Shown here: positions 24,753-41,144 of the stretch, in pieces
Numbering within the stretch: the stretch's first letter is position 1
Layout: each line of letters starts with the position of its first letter
Source of the DNA: Margaritifera margaritifera
Taxonomy: Eukaryota > Mollusca > Bivalvia > Unionida > Margaritiferidae
Length of the DNA stretch: 64,000 nucleotides
NCBI GenBank assembly: GCA_029931535.1
Contig: JAQPZY010001628.1
Span: 3,858,501-3,922,500, forward strand
Direction: 5' to 3'
Notes under the pieces: model-generated
Seen by the model: only the letters and a program-made list of their open reading frames with translations
Database searches by the model: none
Told to the model about the DNA's origin: nothing
Translations under genes and position numbers: made by a program

Positions 24753-24985
24753 AGATTATGATGTTAATTATGTAGATTATGATATTAATTATGTAGATTA
24801 TGATATTAATTATATAGATTATGATATTAATTATGTAGATTATGATATTAATTATGTAGATTATGATATTAATTATGTAGATCATTATATTAATTATGTA
24901 GATTATGATATTAATTATGTAGATTATGATATTAATTATGTAGATTATGATATTAATTATGTAGATCATTATATTAATTATGTAG
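24753..24985. repeat. 21-bp satellite array, ~11 copies
   Basis: Units of 21 bp with GATTATGATATTAATTATGT-type sequence. Because 21 is a multiple of three the array stays open on the minus strand as a seven-residue Ile/Tyr/Asn repeat; this is a composition effect, not a gene. A variant with GATCATTATATTA recurs exactly 84 bases apart (about 24880 and 24964), indicating a four-unit higher-order step. Confidence 0.92.
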
Positions 24986-25967
24986 TAAACTATTTAAAAA
25001 CATATTCGAATAAAATGTGCTTATGGGTAAAATTTTAGTAGGAATGCGTATCTGAAGACATCTCAAAGTCTAACACAAAATCCTTTGCTAATGTTTTAAC
25101 ATTCGAGATACCAGTCGCATAAAACTATAATGGACTTCGTCAAAATGACTATTTAAATTGTGTTTACATCCAGTCATTAAAACTATTGTTTTTGCACGTA
25201 TACAATATTTATTACAAATATCTAAAATAAAATTACGTAATATTTGTAGATGCGAAATGTTTTTCATTGTTTGGGTCATCTTTACTGCCCGGTTTGTATC
25301 TGTGACAAAATATATTTAGTTATTTCTGAGAAAGGTATAATACTTGTATGTATGGTATAGAAAATAGCATATAAAATGATACAATACTAATAAATTAGTT
25401 GATAGCAAATAATTTGGACTCATATCAGGTCTAGGGATATTAATATAAACCGTCAACTCGGCAGAGTACGCCTTAAATAAATCTCGTTTTTTAGGCTGAC
25501 GCTGGATCCATACGATAATATTTGTGTCAAACGTTTTGTCCTCCTAATCTTTTCTAATAACAACTCATGTCGTCATTGCAGACAAAAGTTGTGTTATGGC
25601 AGACTCTCATATTTCCAATTTACGTTTCATAAGAAGACTTGGAATTCTTGTAATTTTGTTTGTTGAAGTAATACTTAACATAAATTATTTACTTTTAGCA
25701 GTATTCTAAAAAACATATAGCAAAAATATGTAATGTTGAATTTGGTGATGGTGTTTCATTATTTCCCTATGTCTTTTACAACTTTTAAGATGCTGTTAAG
25801 CATGAAATATATAAATTATAAGACGAAATGCCTGCATAGTCGTTGTCTCGTGCATATGTAACATAACTGATCAAGAAAAAAATTATTGTATTGTACTAAT
25901 CTTACGTAACCGTTACTACAGCTGATGCAAAATCAGTTATCTCCATCATCTATGATTTGCATATTGA
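24986..25967. other. No gene recognised
   Basis: AT-rich DNA; no supported feature. Confidence 0.45.
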
Positions 25968-26101
25968 GAATCAGAAAATAATATGATTGCCAGTGATCTG
26001 ACAATCAGAAAATAATATGATCGCCAATGATCTGACAATCAGAAAATAATATGATCGCCAGTGATCTGACAATCAGAAAATAATATGATCGCCAGTGATC
26101 A
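25968..26101 (+). repeat. 34-bp minisatellite, 4 copies
   Basis: Four copies of a 34-bp unit containing CAATCAGAAAATAATATGAT, with single-base differences. Confidence 0.9.
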
Positions 26102-28870
26102 AGTTCCTTTGAGAATGATATAGAAATAAGACACAGCATGACGGTACATTCCTAAATCATACACAGGCAGCTGCTATTTACAAATTAATATCCGAAGTAT
26201 TTAAAAGATTAGTTAATTAAATATATATATAAAATATCCGTCTTGAGAATTAGTATTTTTGACGAACCATAAAAACGTTGATACAATCGTTTTCTTTGTA
26301 TAGACTGATTATACAAAGTATATCTAAATATTTGATATAGACTTCAAAATAATATTTCTTATTAAGCGCATCGTTAATATAGCAATTATCCAACCACTCG
26401 TGAGCCGCAAGGTCAACAATCGGACTTAAAATCCTCGTGGAGAATGGACACGACTCTGTTTATTCGTCAATGATTTGCACTAGACCAGTGCAATTTGATC
26501 CCTTACTTTTTACTTTACATAACTTTCCTTGCCGACATGTGTTAGTCTAAGGGAGCAAAATGATAGGAAACTAAACGATTATAAACTGAAAAGCTAGTCA
26601 AGACAATGGAGCCTACAACGTTTGTGCATTTACGGTGTTTGACGAAGAATGCTGACAACGATGGCCAAATCGTAGAGCACAATTTATTTATTGAACTAAA
26701 TCCAGTATCAGCTTTTAAATGGTCAATAACGTTATACAGTACTTCCGTAAAAAATAAGCAAAGATGTTATCTAATACAACACGGCTAGCCAATTGGTGTT
26801 GCATATGTCTTTTATATCCAACTTTGCAATGTACATGTAATCTTCTTCCTTTCAATACAGATCCAGTTTTGTTTTATTTCCTGAAGAAAAAAGTATTACT
26901 CAGCAGTTTGATTGACACATTTTTAATCAGCGTCTACAAACTAGGAAATTCCAATCCTTGTTTTATATCCTAAGTTAGGGCATCTCCATTAGTTATAGAT
27001 CGGCAAGGTTTAACTCCTGGTCTGGAGGATTTATGACAATAGGTTTCTATTTTAGTACTCTGAAAGGAACGTATGAACTATTTTATTGATTATTAGCAGC
27101 ATAAATACTTCCATCTATGTCTCTAAAATCTGAGAGTATGTTCCGGTTATAATCACATCATAAATATATTATGCCAAAATAAAATAATTTCTAGCTTCCC
27201 TAGCATTGTATAACAATTCTTAGTTCTTGAAGCATAGATACACTTCTCTCACAAATAGACTGAAAACCTTATTCAATTCAGATGGATTTCCATCAGAACT
27301 ATTGCGGCTGTAAATAAAACAGCAATCCGCCTGGGTACTATTAATTTGTTGCGATGTTCTTAAATGGGTGCAACAGGAATTATTGACAGTACCTGAGAGT
27401 GGCATGTTAATAAGTCAAAACATGATAATGTTGTCAATAATCATGCACTCGAGACATTTGATCTTCAAACCAATAATCTCGACAATGAAAGAGAAACTTC
27501 AAATGTACACAAAAGTGCTCTCAAGTGTATTCTTCTCTTATGAAGAGTAATCAAGAAACCTCTTGGATTGCTCGAGATTCATAGAGTATAAGGCGATGAA
27601 TTACTGAATCATTGCTGCAAGCAACGAAGTAGCTTAGCTGATATACAAGAAAATTGTAAAAGAAATCACAGCAGTCATTTCTTGTGAGTGCTAGTCACCA
27701 GAATGCAGATTCCTAACATACCAAAAGAATTTGTGCCACAATGCGATCAAAATTATAACAACAAGCACAAATGTTATCTCTCACTCTACTAGGCATCGAG
27801 TAAGATATTTCAACTTCGAGCAAATAAATCAGTGTCAAGGTAACACAACACGGAACACAACTGTCAGATATAATTCCTACAGAAGAATTAGAATAGGAAT
27901 GATAAGTCGACATAAGAAATCATGTATACACAAAAACCATCACATTATAGGGCATCAAAGTGGAAGGAATCCAGTCTTGACTGTTGTAGACAGATTTCAT
28001 TGTATCCTGATGGAACTGATATTGTAGTCTTTGTGCAATGATCTGAAGAAAATTAATCTTATGTAAATTCATTTTTAACGACAAAACGAGGAAAGATGAA
28101 TTTTGCTATCAAAACGAGCTAGTATCAGAGACGAAGATGAAAAACTGGTGGAGTAAATGGAAAGATGTCCTAGGGTTTTGCCCCTAATGTTTGAAAAAGA
28201 AATACATACATGCAAAACACAGTGAAGATGCTGGTACCGGCACGTAGACATAATGCATTATCAGAAATGTTAGTTAAGTAAATTTTCGAATTAATACAGC
28301 CTAAACGCTAACCCTTGTTGAAATAATTTGCTCTGAAAAGTCTAAACCAAACACGTAACTAGGTAGCCCTTGTAGTTATATTTCAATTTATAACAAGGAG
28401 TTTTTCTTTATTTGTATTTACCGATAAGTGAGTCTTAGAACATTATTTTGTGAGCCTTTATAATGAAATTATTAAAAGAAGATAAATTATATTTTAAGAG
28501 AAGGGTAATAATGTCGGACAGTAATGTTTATCAGATGTATCTGGCTAATACTTTACAGAACAATAAAACTTGACATTCCATAATTAAATTTTTTAAAAAA
28601 TAAACAAAGGTGGTAGTAAATTGAAATTTTGAGTTTCCATTCTTTTGTACAAAAAAGTCATAAGATTCAAGTTATTGAAACAACTACAGATCGGTTCAAG
28701 GTTTACGATTGTATTATGATATTTCTTTTCAGACATTCCTTTTTGTATCTCAGTGTAAATGATTCAACGTACCGGCTAATTTTTATGCGCATTATGTTAA
28801 GTATTGTATACGCTGTCGTTAAAAAAACATAATTTACATAGTTTTTGTGTTAGCGAAGACGTATTCATTC

Positions 28871-28873
<3 letters not shown>
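26102..28873. other. No gene recognised
   Basis: AT-rich DNA with several short frames on both strands (26606-26973 +, 27220-27405 -, 27731-28027 +). None has a domain, a convincing splice setting or a codon bias that stands out. Confidence 0.45.

Positions 28874-28959
<86 letters not shown>
28874..28959. repeat. (AT)n microsatellite
   Basis: Uninterrupted AT dinucleotide run of about 86 bases. Confidence 0.97.
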
Positions 28960-28962
<3 letters not shown>

Positions 28963-29238
28963 GTACAGATCACTGATAAAATAATACTCTTCTAAAATAT
29001 TTACCGAAACAATGGGTAACATGTGGCATTTACGGTGGCAAAATATGGCAGTTAGGGGGAATTATTAATCGATGCATGATTTTAAAAAGTGTTTTAGTAT
29101 AAAGCAACAGGATAGTAACTCAAACGGCCTGCATTAATTGTAACCTTTTCATATGTAGTCTCGCGAGTTGTCTGACAGCTGAACGCTTGGTATAGAAGAG
29201 ATGATACGGTATACTGCATTGAAGGTAAACAATAAAGG

Positions 29239-29308
29239 GAGTGTCAGAGACGGCAATCAGTCATTAAATACGGAGTGTCAGAGACGGCAATCAGTCATTA
29301 AATACGGA
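29239..29308 (+). repeat. 34-bp perfect duplication, 2 copies
   Basis: Two adjacent identical copies of a unit beginning AGTGTCAGAGACGGCAATCA. Confidence 0.9.
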
Positions 29309-29923
29309 GAGGCGAGTTCACGACGCAATACAAAACGTAAATTTTGCCGAGAAACCCAATGTTTTTTTTTCTATTTTTACTTATCACACACCTAGAAAGA
29401 TTTAACTGAGAAGGGTCTCAGCCCAGTAGTTTCATTTTTAGGACTTCTGATAAAAATAATATTCCTGTCTTCTAAAATCTGTCATTTAAAAAATATATCA
29501 GAAACAAATATTGGAAAACAATTCGAAATTGAACATCAATGCGCTTGCAAATATGCGTGGTTTGGTGTGACTAGTGTTGCATACAATGTGGGTAAACTAT
29601 TTTGAGCGTGATCTAAAACGTCGTATGCACGTATAAGGCGTGTTTATTGGGCACACAATACAGCGCGCAATTGTATTATTTCGCATTTGACTTATTAAGA
29701 TTTAATAGCGGCATTATCTTACCTACTCTACCTATCAGTCACTTCTGTGGGAAACATGTTTTGTAATCTTATTGAAAACTCTTTATTTGTTCCTAAATTG
29801 GTAAGTGAACACATGATCTGTGTAAATCCGGACCAGACTATTTATAAATATCGCCTACTGAAAATATAATATTCTCAAAATACTCATTTTATTGTGATGA
29901 AAAAAGAAGGAAGATATAAAATC

Positions 29924-30114
29924 AAGCTGTATTTATAAATGAAGGGTAAAAGTTAAATTGTGTACCAAAATGATGTATATGAAAATAAGCTGTATTTATA
30001 AATGAAGGGTTAAAGTTAAATTGTGTACCAAAATGATGTATATGAAATTAAGCTGTATTTACAAATGAAGGGTAAAAGTTAAATTGTGTACCAAAATGAT
30101 GTATATGAAAATAA
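29924..30114 (+). repeat. 63-bp minisatellite, 3 copies
   Basis: Three nearly identical copies of a 63-bp unit beginning AAGCTGTATTTATAAATGAA. Confidence 0.92.
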
Positions 30115-30316
30115 ACTTCTCTTGAGGAAAGGTCTATATAATTCTAATTTCCGATGGAACAATCCATGCATGAAAAAATATGTATGTGGGGTCATTAATT
30201 TTAAAATTATTTATACTTACTTTTCACACTTTTTACACATATTGCAATAGGTATTGTGGTCTAATTGATGCAAAATTGGAATGTATGAATAAAATATTTT
30301 GGTTGTCAACTACGTG

Positions 30317-30317
<1 letters not shown>

Positions 30318-30384
<67 letters not shown>
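30318..30384. repeat. (AT)n microsatellite
   Basis: Uninterrupted AT run of about 67 bases. Confidence 0.97.
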
Positions 30385-30387
<3 letters not shown>

Positions 30388-30986
30388 CACGCAAGGTGTC
30401 TCTCTACCGAGCGAATCAAACACCTGCGTGAGTCTGGCTTGAAGTACATTGTTTTCTCCTATTTCCAAGAACCTCAAGACAACAGTCTTTGTCAACTGAA
30501 AGGTTCTTCAACGCGCAAACACTATTAATAATTTTCCTCTAATTAACTAATGACCACACAGCCTAAAACTCTAAATTCACACTTGCATGGTTTTCCTCGT
30601 TTCACATTTGTATGACTTATCCATTAAGCCTTTCGTAGCCAATATTAGTACATCACACCCTGGAATCCAAAACACGACCCAAACACCCAATGCAAAGAAT
30701 TATTCCTATCTCAAGTTATTAAACAAACACGTATACCTAAAAAATATCCCCAGAATTCCCTATGTTAAGAAATTAGGGAGGCTCCATTTTACGAAACTAA
30801 TCCATGCTGTCATAAAGTCTCGTGAATACTGTACATTATGACGTTTGTTCCTAGCAATTGGCAAATTACTCGGGCTGAGAAATATCTTCCCAACACCGAC
30901 TCCCCATAATCAAGCAAATAATTACTAAAATCTAAGAAAGCTATAAACGGAGACGTAAATACAAATATCACATACCCTAGGTTTAT

Positions 30987-30989
<3 letters not shown>

Positions 30990-31067
<78 letters not shown>

Positions 31068-31080
31068 TGTGTCTGTGTGT
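30990..31080. repeat. (AT)n microsatellite with GT-rich end
   Basis: AT run to 31064, followed by GTCTGTGTCTGTGTGT. Confidence 0.96.
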
Positions 31081-31334
31081 AACAGGATGAAGTCGGGTTG
31101 GGGTTGGTTTTATCGAAGACACTGAAAGCTACTTCGTGAATGAGATGTTTCTTTATAATGTAATTGATCGATGAATGAATCTGACACCATACTCCTGCGC
31201 ATAAAGCCCAACAATGGATTTAACAGAATGATGCGCACCAAGTTCAACAACTTATATAAGGAAATCATATCACTCATAAATTGAACTAATCAGAACATGT
31301 AACTTCAACAAGTAATCAAACAAGAATCCACGTA

Positions 31335-31560
31335 TGGAATTTATAAACAAATATGATTGATATATGGATCTATCACCATGGACGATCAATGTATAGAATT
31401 TATACACAAATATGAATAATGTATGATTCTATCACCAAGGGTATCAAAGTATAGGATTTATACACATATGTACAAGGTATGATTCTATAACCAAGGGTGA
31501 TCAAAGTATAGAATTTGTACCAAAATATGAATAATGTATATTTCATTCACAAGCAGAAAG
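31335..31560 (+). repeat. ~57-bp minisatellite, ~4 copies
   Basis: Diverged units each containing GTATAGAATTTATACACAAA or a variant, then GTATGATTCTATCACCAAGG or a variant. Confidence 0.85.

Positions 31561-34357
<2,797 letters not shown>

Positions 34358-34421
<64 letters not shown>
34358..34421. repeat. (AT)n microsatellite
   Basis: AT run of about 64 bases. Confidence 0.97.
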
Positions 34422-34424
<3 letters not shown>

Positions 34425-34559
34425 TCAGCAATAGTCACCATAAAGATGGATACATTATTCAAAGACATACAAACCTACTTAAGGAAACGGAAAATATATA
34501 TGCTTGCAGTCAACAATAGAGATCATAAAACGAGAGGCATATCTTGCTAACAAATGCGT

Positions 34560-34830
34560 CACACTTTAGGTTCTTATGAGACCGCAACTGATTCTCTTTC
34601 TCCATCTAAGTGCGAGTGCGGAATCGCCTAACTGTTTTGCTGTGATGCACCGCGCTAATGTGAAGCTACCAACCAATCAGTGCAGGTCAGGGGCAAGTGT
34701 CTAAACTAACAGTTATGGGAATGACGTCACTGTTGTGTGAAAGACATCATTGACTAATCAATCGGGAGACACAGATATTCATGGTTATCGACCTATAATT
34801 TTGGCTCGCTAATTTAGGCCGGGTACCAGC
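34560..34830 (+). promoter_or_regulatory. Possible regulatory segment with CRE and CCAAT sites
   Basis: This GC-richer segment contains a perfect CRE palindrome TGACGTCA (34722-34729), a CCAAT box ACCAATCAG (34672-34680) and a second CCAAT-like ACTAATCAATCGG near 34754. These are binding words for CREB/ATF and NF-Y in animals. No recognisable gene starts just downstream (the frame at 34907-35113 has no known domain), so promoter function is only a guess. Confidence 0.25.
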
Positions 34831-36238
34831 GAAGAGGCATATCTAAAGTTAACATAAGAAAAGAGCCAAGACACAATCGCTTACCTACAAGTTTTGGAAA
34901 AAGAAGATGCATCACACGACTCCAAAACTGAATCAGGCCATTTTAGCAATATGCACTGGCCTAGAAACGTTTTGCTACTTAAAGTACCGAAACAAAACAG
35001 CTGAAAGCTTAAATGTGCTCGCTTTCTCCGATGATCAAAGGTTTAGAAAATTGCTGTTAGGATATATCATGATGGCCAACAGTCGAGAATATATATTTTT
35101 CTATCCCATCTAAATAAGGATTCAGTTATAGATACTATATACTGATAAGACGTGCCCTATTAAAATCATATTTAAGTCATTAATTAAATTAGACTTTTCT
35201 GCTGTACACTGCAATCGACCAGATATACAGTATTGTCTAAAACTCATTAGAATTAGAGAAAACATGCTAGTATTGCCCTTTGCCGAATTTAGCCTGAAAC
35301 TCAGTGATCGTTAGAGCTTGAAAAAAAAAATGAAATCAGGTAGGAAGAGTTTTGAATAGAGCTACTTGCATCGCTTGCTACGGCAAATCCACAAACTCCC
35401 CTCACCCCCCCCCCCCTAGCTTCGGGACCGTGATCCAGGGGTCGTAACCCAAAATCCGCCACATATATTATGTATTTTCCTGTTATGACTGCAATGTCTA
35501 CAGTTTGATTTAATAAATAAATAAAGAAAGAAATAAAGAAATAGATATAAATGCATCTGGAATTGCATTTTTTGTATATCTGCCGTTTGACCTCCTCCCA
35601 AAGACTCTTTGGGAGACACCCAAAAGTCATACCCCTCTTGCAGATGGTTACCACATGGGCAGCATATGTACCATGTTTGATGAATTACACGCAGCGGTTT
35701 ACGATGAAATAGAGTTACGGACTGACGGACGGGTAGACGGAGGGCATAAAAACATTACCCCTTTTAAGTGCGCGGATAATCAAAGTTTATTAATAGCTAC
35801 TGATTAAAAACTGACGGATTTTTAACCTTCTTTTGTGCAAGAAAAACTGAAAAAAATTACATTATTTTAGAGTTTTGAAAAAGATCATCAACTACATTAA
35901 CTGAACGCAATTCCTCTTGAAAGATTTCTTTGCAGATACATGCAAAGATTGCTAAAGATACACTGGTTCATATTATGATAACAATGCTGGGTGCATGATG
36001 AAGGCAAATGTATTCTCAACTAAAGCTCTGTAAATCACATAAATTGCAAATTTAAATGATTGAACTTGACACAGCATTTAGGTTATATAATTTTACGAGC
36101 ACAAGATTGGATGCATGGCGTGTAAAAACACGAATAGTCTTTTTAACGCAGGCTGGCCTGAAAGGGTATCGAATCCGCTACTCGTGGCCCAATGCGCCCT
36201 CCTGTATATCGTAAGAGGCTCCAATCGGAGGCAAGAGT
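34831..36238. other. No gene recognised; C-rich patch
   Basis: A C run lies at about 35404-35416. A segment at 35720-35762 with GACGGACGGGTAGACGGAGG resembles the right ends of common bivalve interspersed repeats. Nothing else is supported. Confidence 0.4.
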
Positions 36239-36375
36239 CACGGTGGCTCAGTGATTAGCGTGCCAGATTCGCGACTGAAAGCGTGTTAGTTCGAATCCAG
36301 TCATTGGATCAACTCTGATCGCCTAATGTGGTGTGTCTTGGGCAAGGCACTTTGCTCCAATTGACTAGGTACTAA
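36239..36375 (+). mobile_element. tRNA-SINE family B, copy 2
   Basis: Head with box A TGGCTCAGTGATTAGCG and box B AGTTCGAATCC, followed by GTGTGTCTTGGGCAAGGCAC. Same order and spacing as 13149-13300, with substitutions in both promoter boxes. Confidence 0.8.
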
Positions 36376-37039
36376 ATAACCTGCTTGTATTGTTGTGTCG
36401 TAAAACTTCAAACGCCAGACACTATCTATTAAGGTGTATTTTGTTATATACATTTCACTTCCTTGTATATTTAAATTAAATTAATTCATTAATTAAATAA
36501 TCAATTAATTTATTTATTTACTGCCGCTATTTAATTGTGTGATTAAGAAAACAAACATTCATGCAAACAAACAAGATTATTTTTTATATTTGATTACATA
36601 ATTTCATTTCTTTTGTAATCATCTAGAAATACGACCGTAAAGAACTGCATAGCTAATCATCATCGACCTGGGAAACTTCACTTTAAACTGCTGTTTCTTT
36701 CCCAGACTACTGTAATTGCTATCATTGTATTACTTAAAATATTTAACTTCTTTAAAGAATAGTTTCTTTGTACATGTATTGTAGGGTACAGATCAAGTCC
36801 TTATTTTTCCCGAAATATCGTTTTTATGACTTTTTAATTTTGCAAAGTTCAAGTCCGCACTGATTACAGGATGTGACTCTAGTAAGGTTTTTGAAAAGAC
36901 AGTCGTCAATACTTTAAACCTAGCAAACGTAACAAGAAAGGCGAGCAAGGACAACCTTTCTTTTTCTTCTTCATTTTATTTCGGTTAATGTTAATGCATA
37001 AACGTTTTAGACAGACATTTTCCAAACATTCTCAAAGTA
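36376..37039. other. No gene recognised
   Basis: AT-rich, with an AATTAATT-rich palindromic patch at about 36470-36527. Nothing else is supported. Confidence 0.45.
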
Positions 37040-37140
37040 GTTTTTATTAATAAAACATAGACATTGGGGTTTTTATTAATACAATAATAGACATTTTATT
37101 CTTTATTAATAAAATAATATTAATAAAATAATGGACATGT
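37040..37140 (+). repeat. Short imperfect tandem repeat
   Basis: About three imperfect copies of a unit of 30-40 bp with TTTATTAATAAAA and ATAGACATT words. Confidence 0.65.
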
Positions 37141-37871
37141 TAGTTTTAAATAATAAAACGCGAATTAAAGTCCAAATAATCCAATAATGCTAAGTGTCCT
37201 AATCACAAGTCCTACATATGGAATGTTCCGAAAGAACTCAGTATCCTTCAATGTCCTGATGTGCCAATAGTCTTGAATGTACTGATATGTCAGTAATCTT
37301 GAATGTCTTGATATGCCTGAATGATGTACTTCAGACTATCGTTGAGTGAATTCACAAAATCCCAGAGTCAGGTATTAATCCAAAATGAGAATGAGCACGT
37401 TTAGTAATTCCAATGAATATTTAAAATAAATAATTCCTCTCTCTGAATTTGCTCTGACTTTCAAAACTGTAACATCAGATTACTAAATTAAATTCCTTAA
37501 TAGACTGATTTTTATAACATGAATTTTAATATAGGAATGGAATCTTGTTTACCAAATTCTCTATAAATATAAAGACAAGTCACCTGGCATAATAGTCTAG
37601 AATATAAGTATCTCTAATGGAAAATTACTGTGCGTACCTGAATTTTCTGACATCAAGACATGGAAAGTTCCAATCTAAGTACTAAATGCTATGTAAACAA
37701 GACTAACCTTGAACTCAAATGCAGTAAATATGTTATTTCAAAATGACCACTAAAGTACAGCTTACCTCATGGACCCAGATTCGCCCCTGCCTTCAACGGT
37801 AATTATAACAGTTGTAGAGGCAACGTTATCAGCTCAAGTACTATCCCCTTCGTTGCCGTCTTTACACCTTG
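37141..37871. other. No gene recognised
   Basis: AT-rich DNA with no supported feature. Confidence 0.45.
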
Positions 37872-37872
37872 G

Positions 37873-37924
<52 letters not shown>

Positions 37925-37949
37925 GATTATTATTATTATTATTATTATC
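37872..37949 (+). repeat. (GAT)n(TTA)n compound microsatellite
   Basis: GAT trinucleotide run passing into a TTA run. On the minus strand the TTA part reads (TAA)n and abuts the 3' end of the adjacent LINE, so it may be that element's tail. Confidence 0.93.
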
Positions 37950-39102
37950 ATATGATTCTTTAGCTAAGAGTTATCAATTTGATCAGAGTTCACTCCGTGA
38001 ACCTAAGGATATCGAATTGTTAGATGGAGAGAGCTCTTCTTAATATATGTGCTGTGCCAAGCATCACTGTCTGTTGGATTTCCTCAGTATTTACTTTTTC
38101 AGGGATCTTTGTAATGTTGTTCTCCATTCCTTTCTTTATCAGTCCGAGATCACCGACGTATACTGGGATGTTGATCGTTTCTTTGATGTTCCAGATTCTC
38201 TTGATTTCTATTTCAAGATCTTTGTATTTTGATATCTTCTCCATTTCCTTCATTGACACATTTCTGTCTGCAGGTACTGATATGTCAATAATGTAGCAAT
38301 TTCTTTCAGTTTTGTCTTTAACTATTAGTTAAGATCTGCTGGCTTTGATTTCGCGGCCTGTGTGGATTGGCATGTCCCAGAGTATAATTGCTTTTCATTC
38401 TCGGTTACGGTTTCTGGTTTATGCTGGTACCATTTTGGTGGTACGGGTTGGTCGAAGTGACTGCAAATCTTCCAATGTATGTAAGCTGCTGCAATATTAA
38501 TGTGCCTTTCTGTGTATTCCTTTTTGCTAGCATGGGGCAACCTGAATGTTATATGTTCAATGGTTTCTTCTAATTGTTTCCACGGGCGGCACAGTGCAGT
38601 GGTACCATCCTTGAGTATTCTGTTTTGAAAAGAGCGGGTGTTAAGGCTTTGATCTTATAAAGCCCTTAGTTTCAGCTTTTAGTACACTGCCATTGTTTTG
38701 TGATGTCTTTGTATCTGCTCTTTTCAGTTTACCGGGATAAACACCGTGACTCAGTTTTTCTTCCCATTCGTTCGCCATTGTTGCTGTAACGTTTGCTTCA
38801 CTTTTCGTTTGTATTTTCTTGCTTTTTCTGTCACCGATACGTTATGTCCTTCGTCTGGCTTGACAATAAGATTTGTTAGGAATTTTTCGGCTTCTTTTGT
38901 GACTGAACACTTCTTTTTGCTCTGTTGAAGTTTGAAGACAGAATGGAGAAGTTCATCATCTTTTTTATGAAGATACAGGTGGAGAGCAATTTTTGTTGTT
39001 TGTAAGTATTTTCAATTTGTATCATACGCCTTCCTCCTTCTCGGCTTGTAATGTACAGTCTATGTACGTCAATTTTGATATGGTGCACGCAGGACATCGT
39101 CA

Positions 39103-39105
<3 letters not shown>

Positions 39106-39134
<29 letters not shown>

Positions 39135-39147
39135 GGGGGGGGGGGGA
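39106..39147 (+). repeat. Poly-T/poly-G homopolymer run in the LINE
   Basis: A T run of about 29 bases followed by about 11 G. It lies between the thumb and distal segments of the minus-strand LINE and destroys the reading frame there. Confidence 0.9.
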
Positions 39148-39799
39148 TTACAATTTGTGTAGTTCTGACATTGTCCAGTTTATGACGTTGAAAGTAAATG
39201 TCACTACAGGATCAGTGAGTGTATTGATTGCTGTTTTATTTGCAGCATTGAGTTCACTTCCTAGGACAAGTCTTTCCCGCATATAGGACTCTTTTCTTAT
39301 GGTTTCTTTCATGGATCCATGGTGGATTCCATCTCCCTCGTTTATTACTGAATACATGTATTCAAGGTCTTTGATAATTATGTCTGTGTCAAGTTTAACG
39401 TGGTGTGATTCTGTTAGTTTTCCTCGTCTGAATGTAGCATTTGTACATTTTTAAATACCAAATTCCATTCTGATAGCCTTGCTGAATTTTGACACAACTT
39501 GGAGAAGAGTTTCAAGCTTGTCATCATTTTTTGCAAAAAGTTTCAAGTCATCCATGTAAATTGAGGTGGGAAATGGTCGTCGTGTACACTGTGTAACCAC
39601 ATTCTGTTTATTCAATTGGGCGCTTACAGGGTTAACGGCTACGCAGAATAGAAGTGTTGAGAATGAGTCTCCCTGGAATATTCCACTTCTGATCCTAATA
39701 TAGTCACTACTGAATGTCCCTTCAGTATGAGTAAGAATCAGTTGGGTTTTCCGACATTTCCATTGTTCTCTCCATGAATGTTCTCAGTGTCTGTGCTAG

Positions 39800-39801
<2 letters not shown>

Positions 39802-39894
<93 letters not shown>
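39802..39894. repeat. (AT)n microsatellite inside the LINE RT domain
   Basis: AT run of 93 bases between RT motif A (to its right on the plus strand) and the QGDS/YMDD motifs. It splits the former reverse transcriptase. Confidence 0.95.
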
Positions 39895-39896
<2 letters not shown>

Positions 39897-40873
39897 TATC
39901 GAGGATCCAGAAGTGGGGAAGACTATCAAAGGCTTTCTGATAATCTATCCATGTTGTGCTTCGTTTTTTTTTCTTTTTGATCTCACATCCTCCAATATCA
40001 TCGTATTTATCAGAAGCTGGTCTTTACGGCCGTATCATCGTCTGCGGCATCGTTTTCGTTCCGGAGGTAACACTTATTTTGTTCAAGGTATGTGTAAAAG
40101 TTTGCGATTTTGTCAATTCCAGGTGACTTTCATTTACTTGCAGTGGTAATATTTGCTCTCATTTCCTCAGTTGTGATATCTGGCTATTCCTGTTGTTCCA
40201 GATTATTGTTCATTGTTCTTTGTTCCCCAGTCCATTTAGCCTTTTCGTCATGCTACTTCTCGTTCTCCCATATTGTTCTCGAAAACGTTTCAATCTATTC
40301 TGAAATGGGTATCTTTTTATTGCAATGTTCTTCTTGCCTAATTCTCGATAACATTGTGTGGTGTTCTCCTGAAATTGTTTGTTTTTGCTTGAATTGTTTA
40401 CTGCGTTTTTATACGTCTTCTTAATCTTTGGGCTTTGGCTAAAACCTGTTGCTTGATTTCTTTTTTCTTGGTCTTTAAGTCTGATGCTGATTTAATTTTG
40501 TGTTTTCTGATGATTCTCTTTTTTTCCTGTTGTGCAATCTTTGAGTTTGGATTCTCCATTTCGATGTGCATTGCAATTCCACTGCGTTGTTCTTGTTTTC
40601 TTTCTCTTTTTTTCTTTTTGTTTTCATATTCCATGCTGGTTCTTTCCTTTTTCTTTTTGTTAGATTCTTAGATATATTGCCCCCTGATTCAGACATAATA
40701 ATGGTTGCCGCTGCGTACATGAGATTGTTTTACATCAGTGATTTCTTTCATCTCATTTGCCGTCTTAATTCATTTACAATCTGATTTCCAATTCTTAGCA
40801 GTTGCTTGGTTTTCCTCTCCATTCTTATCTTTGATAGGTGAGGTCTTTCCTTAATTTTCATATGTGTCATTTC

Positions 40874-41144
40874 CAGTGGTGGCGCGACAGGGGTGTCCCG
40901 GGGTGGGCGCAATTTCCCCCGGGCGCCGGGCTGGGGGTGGGTGGGTGCGCCCTTGGGAGCTTTTTTTTAGCTGTAAGCGGAGCGTAGATGTGGGGGGGGG
41001 GGTTGAAGGTTAGCAACTGACATAAAAACTGTCCTCTGTGACAAAGTAGGGACGCCGCTAAAGAACGTTGCCCCCGGGCGCCTCGGTAGGGGCGCCACTA
41101 AAGATCATTGCGACCGGGCACCTTGAACTCTCGCGCCGCCACTG
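40874..41144. mobile_element. hAT-type MITE family H1, copy 2 (nested in LINE)
   Basis: Left end CAGTGGTGGCGCGAC and right end TCGCGCCGCCACTG are inverted repeats. The flanks GTCATTTC and GTCATTAT match at 6 of 8 positions, consistent with an aged hAT duplication. The interior is GC-rich with GGGCGCC words and shares AAGTAGGG...CGCCACTAAAGATCATTG with the copy at 56392. It interrupts the minus-strand LINE, so it inserted after the LINE. Confidence 0.85.

Noticed and set aside
24751..24969. Minus-strand Ile/Tyr repeat protein
   Set aside because: It is an open frame created by a stop-free 21-bp satellite unit.
40398..40784. Plus-strand Phe/Leu-rich membrane protein frames
   Set aside because: They are the reverse of the lysine-rich basic segment of the minus-strand LINE.
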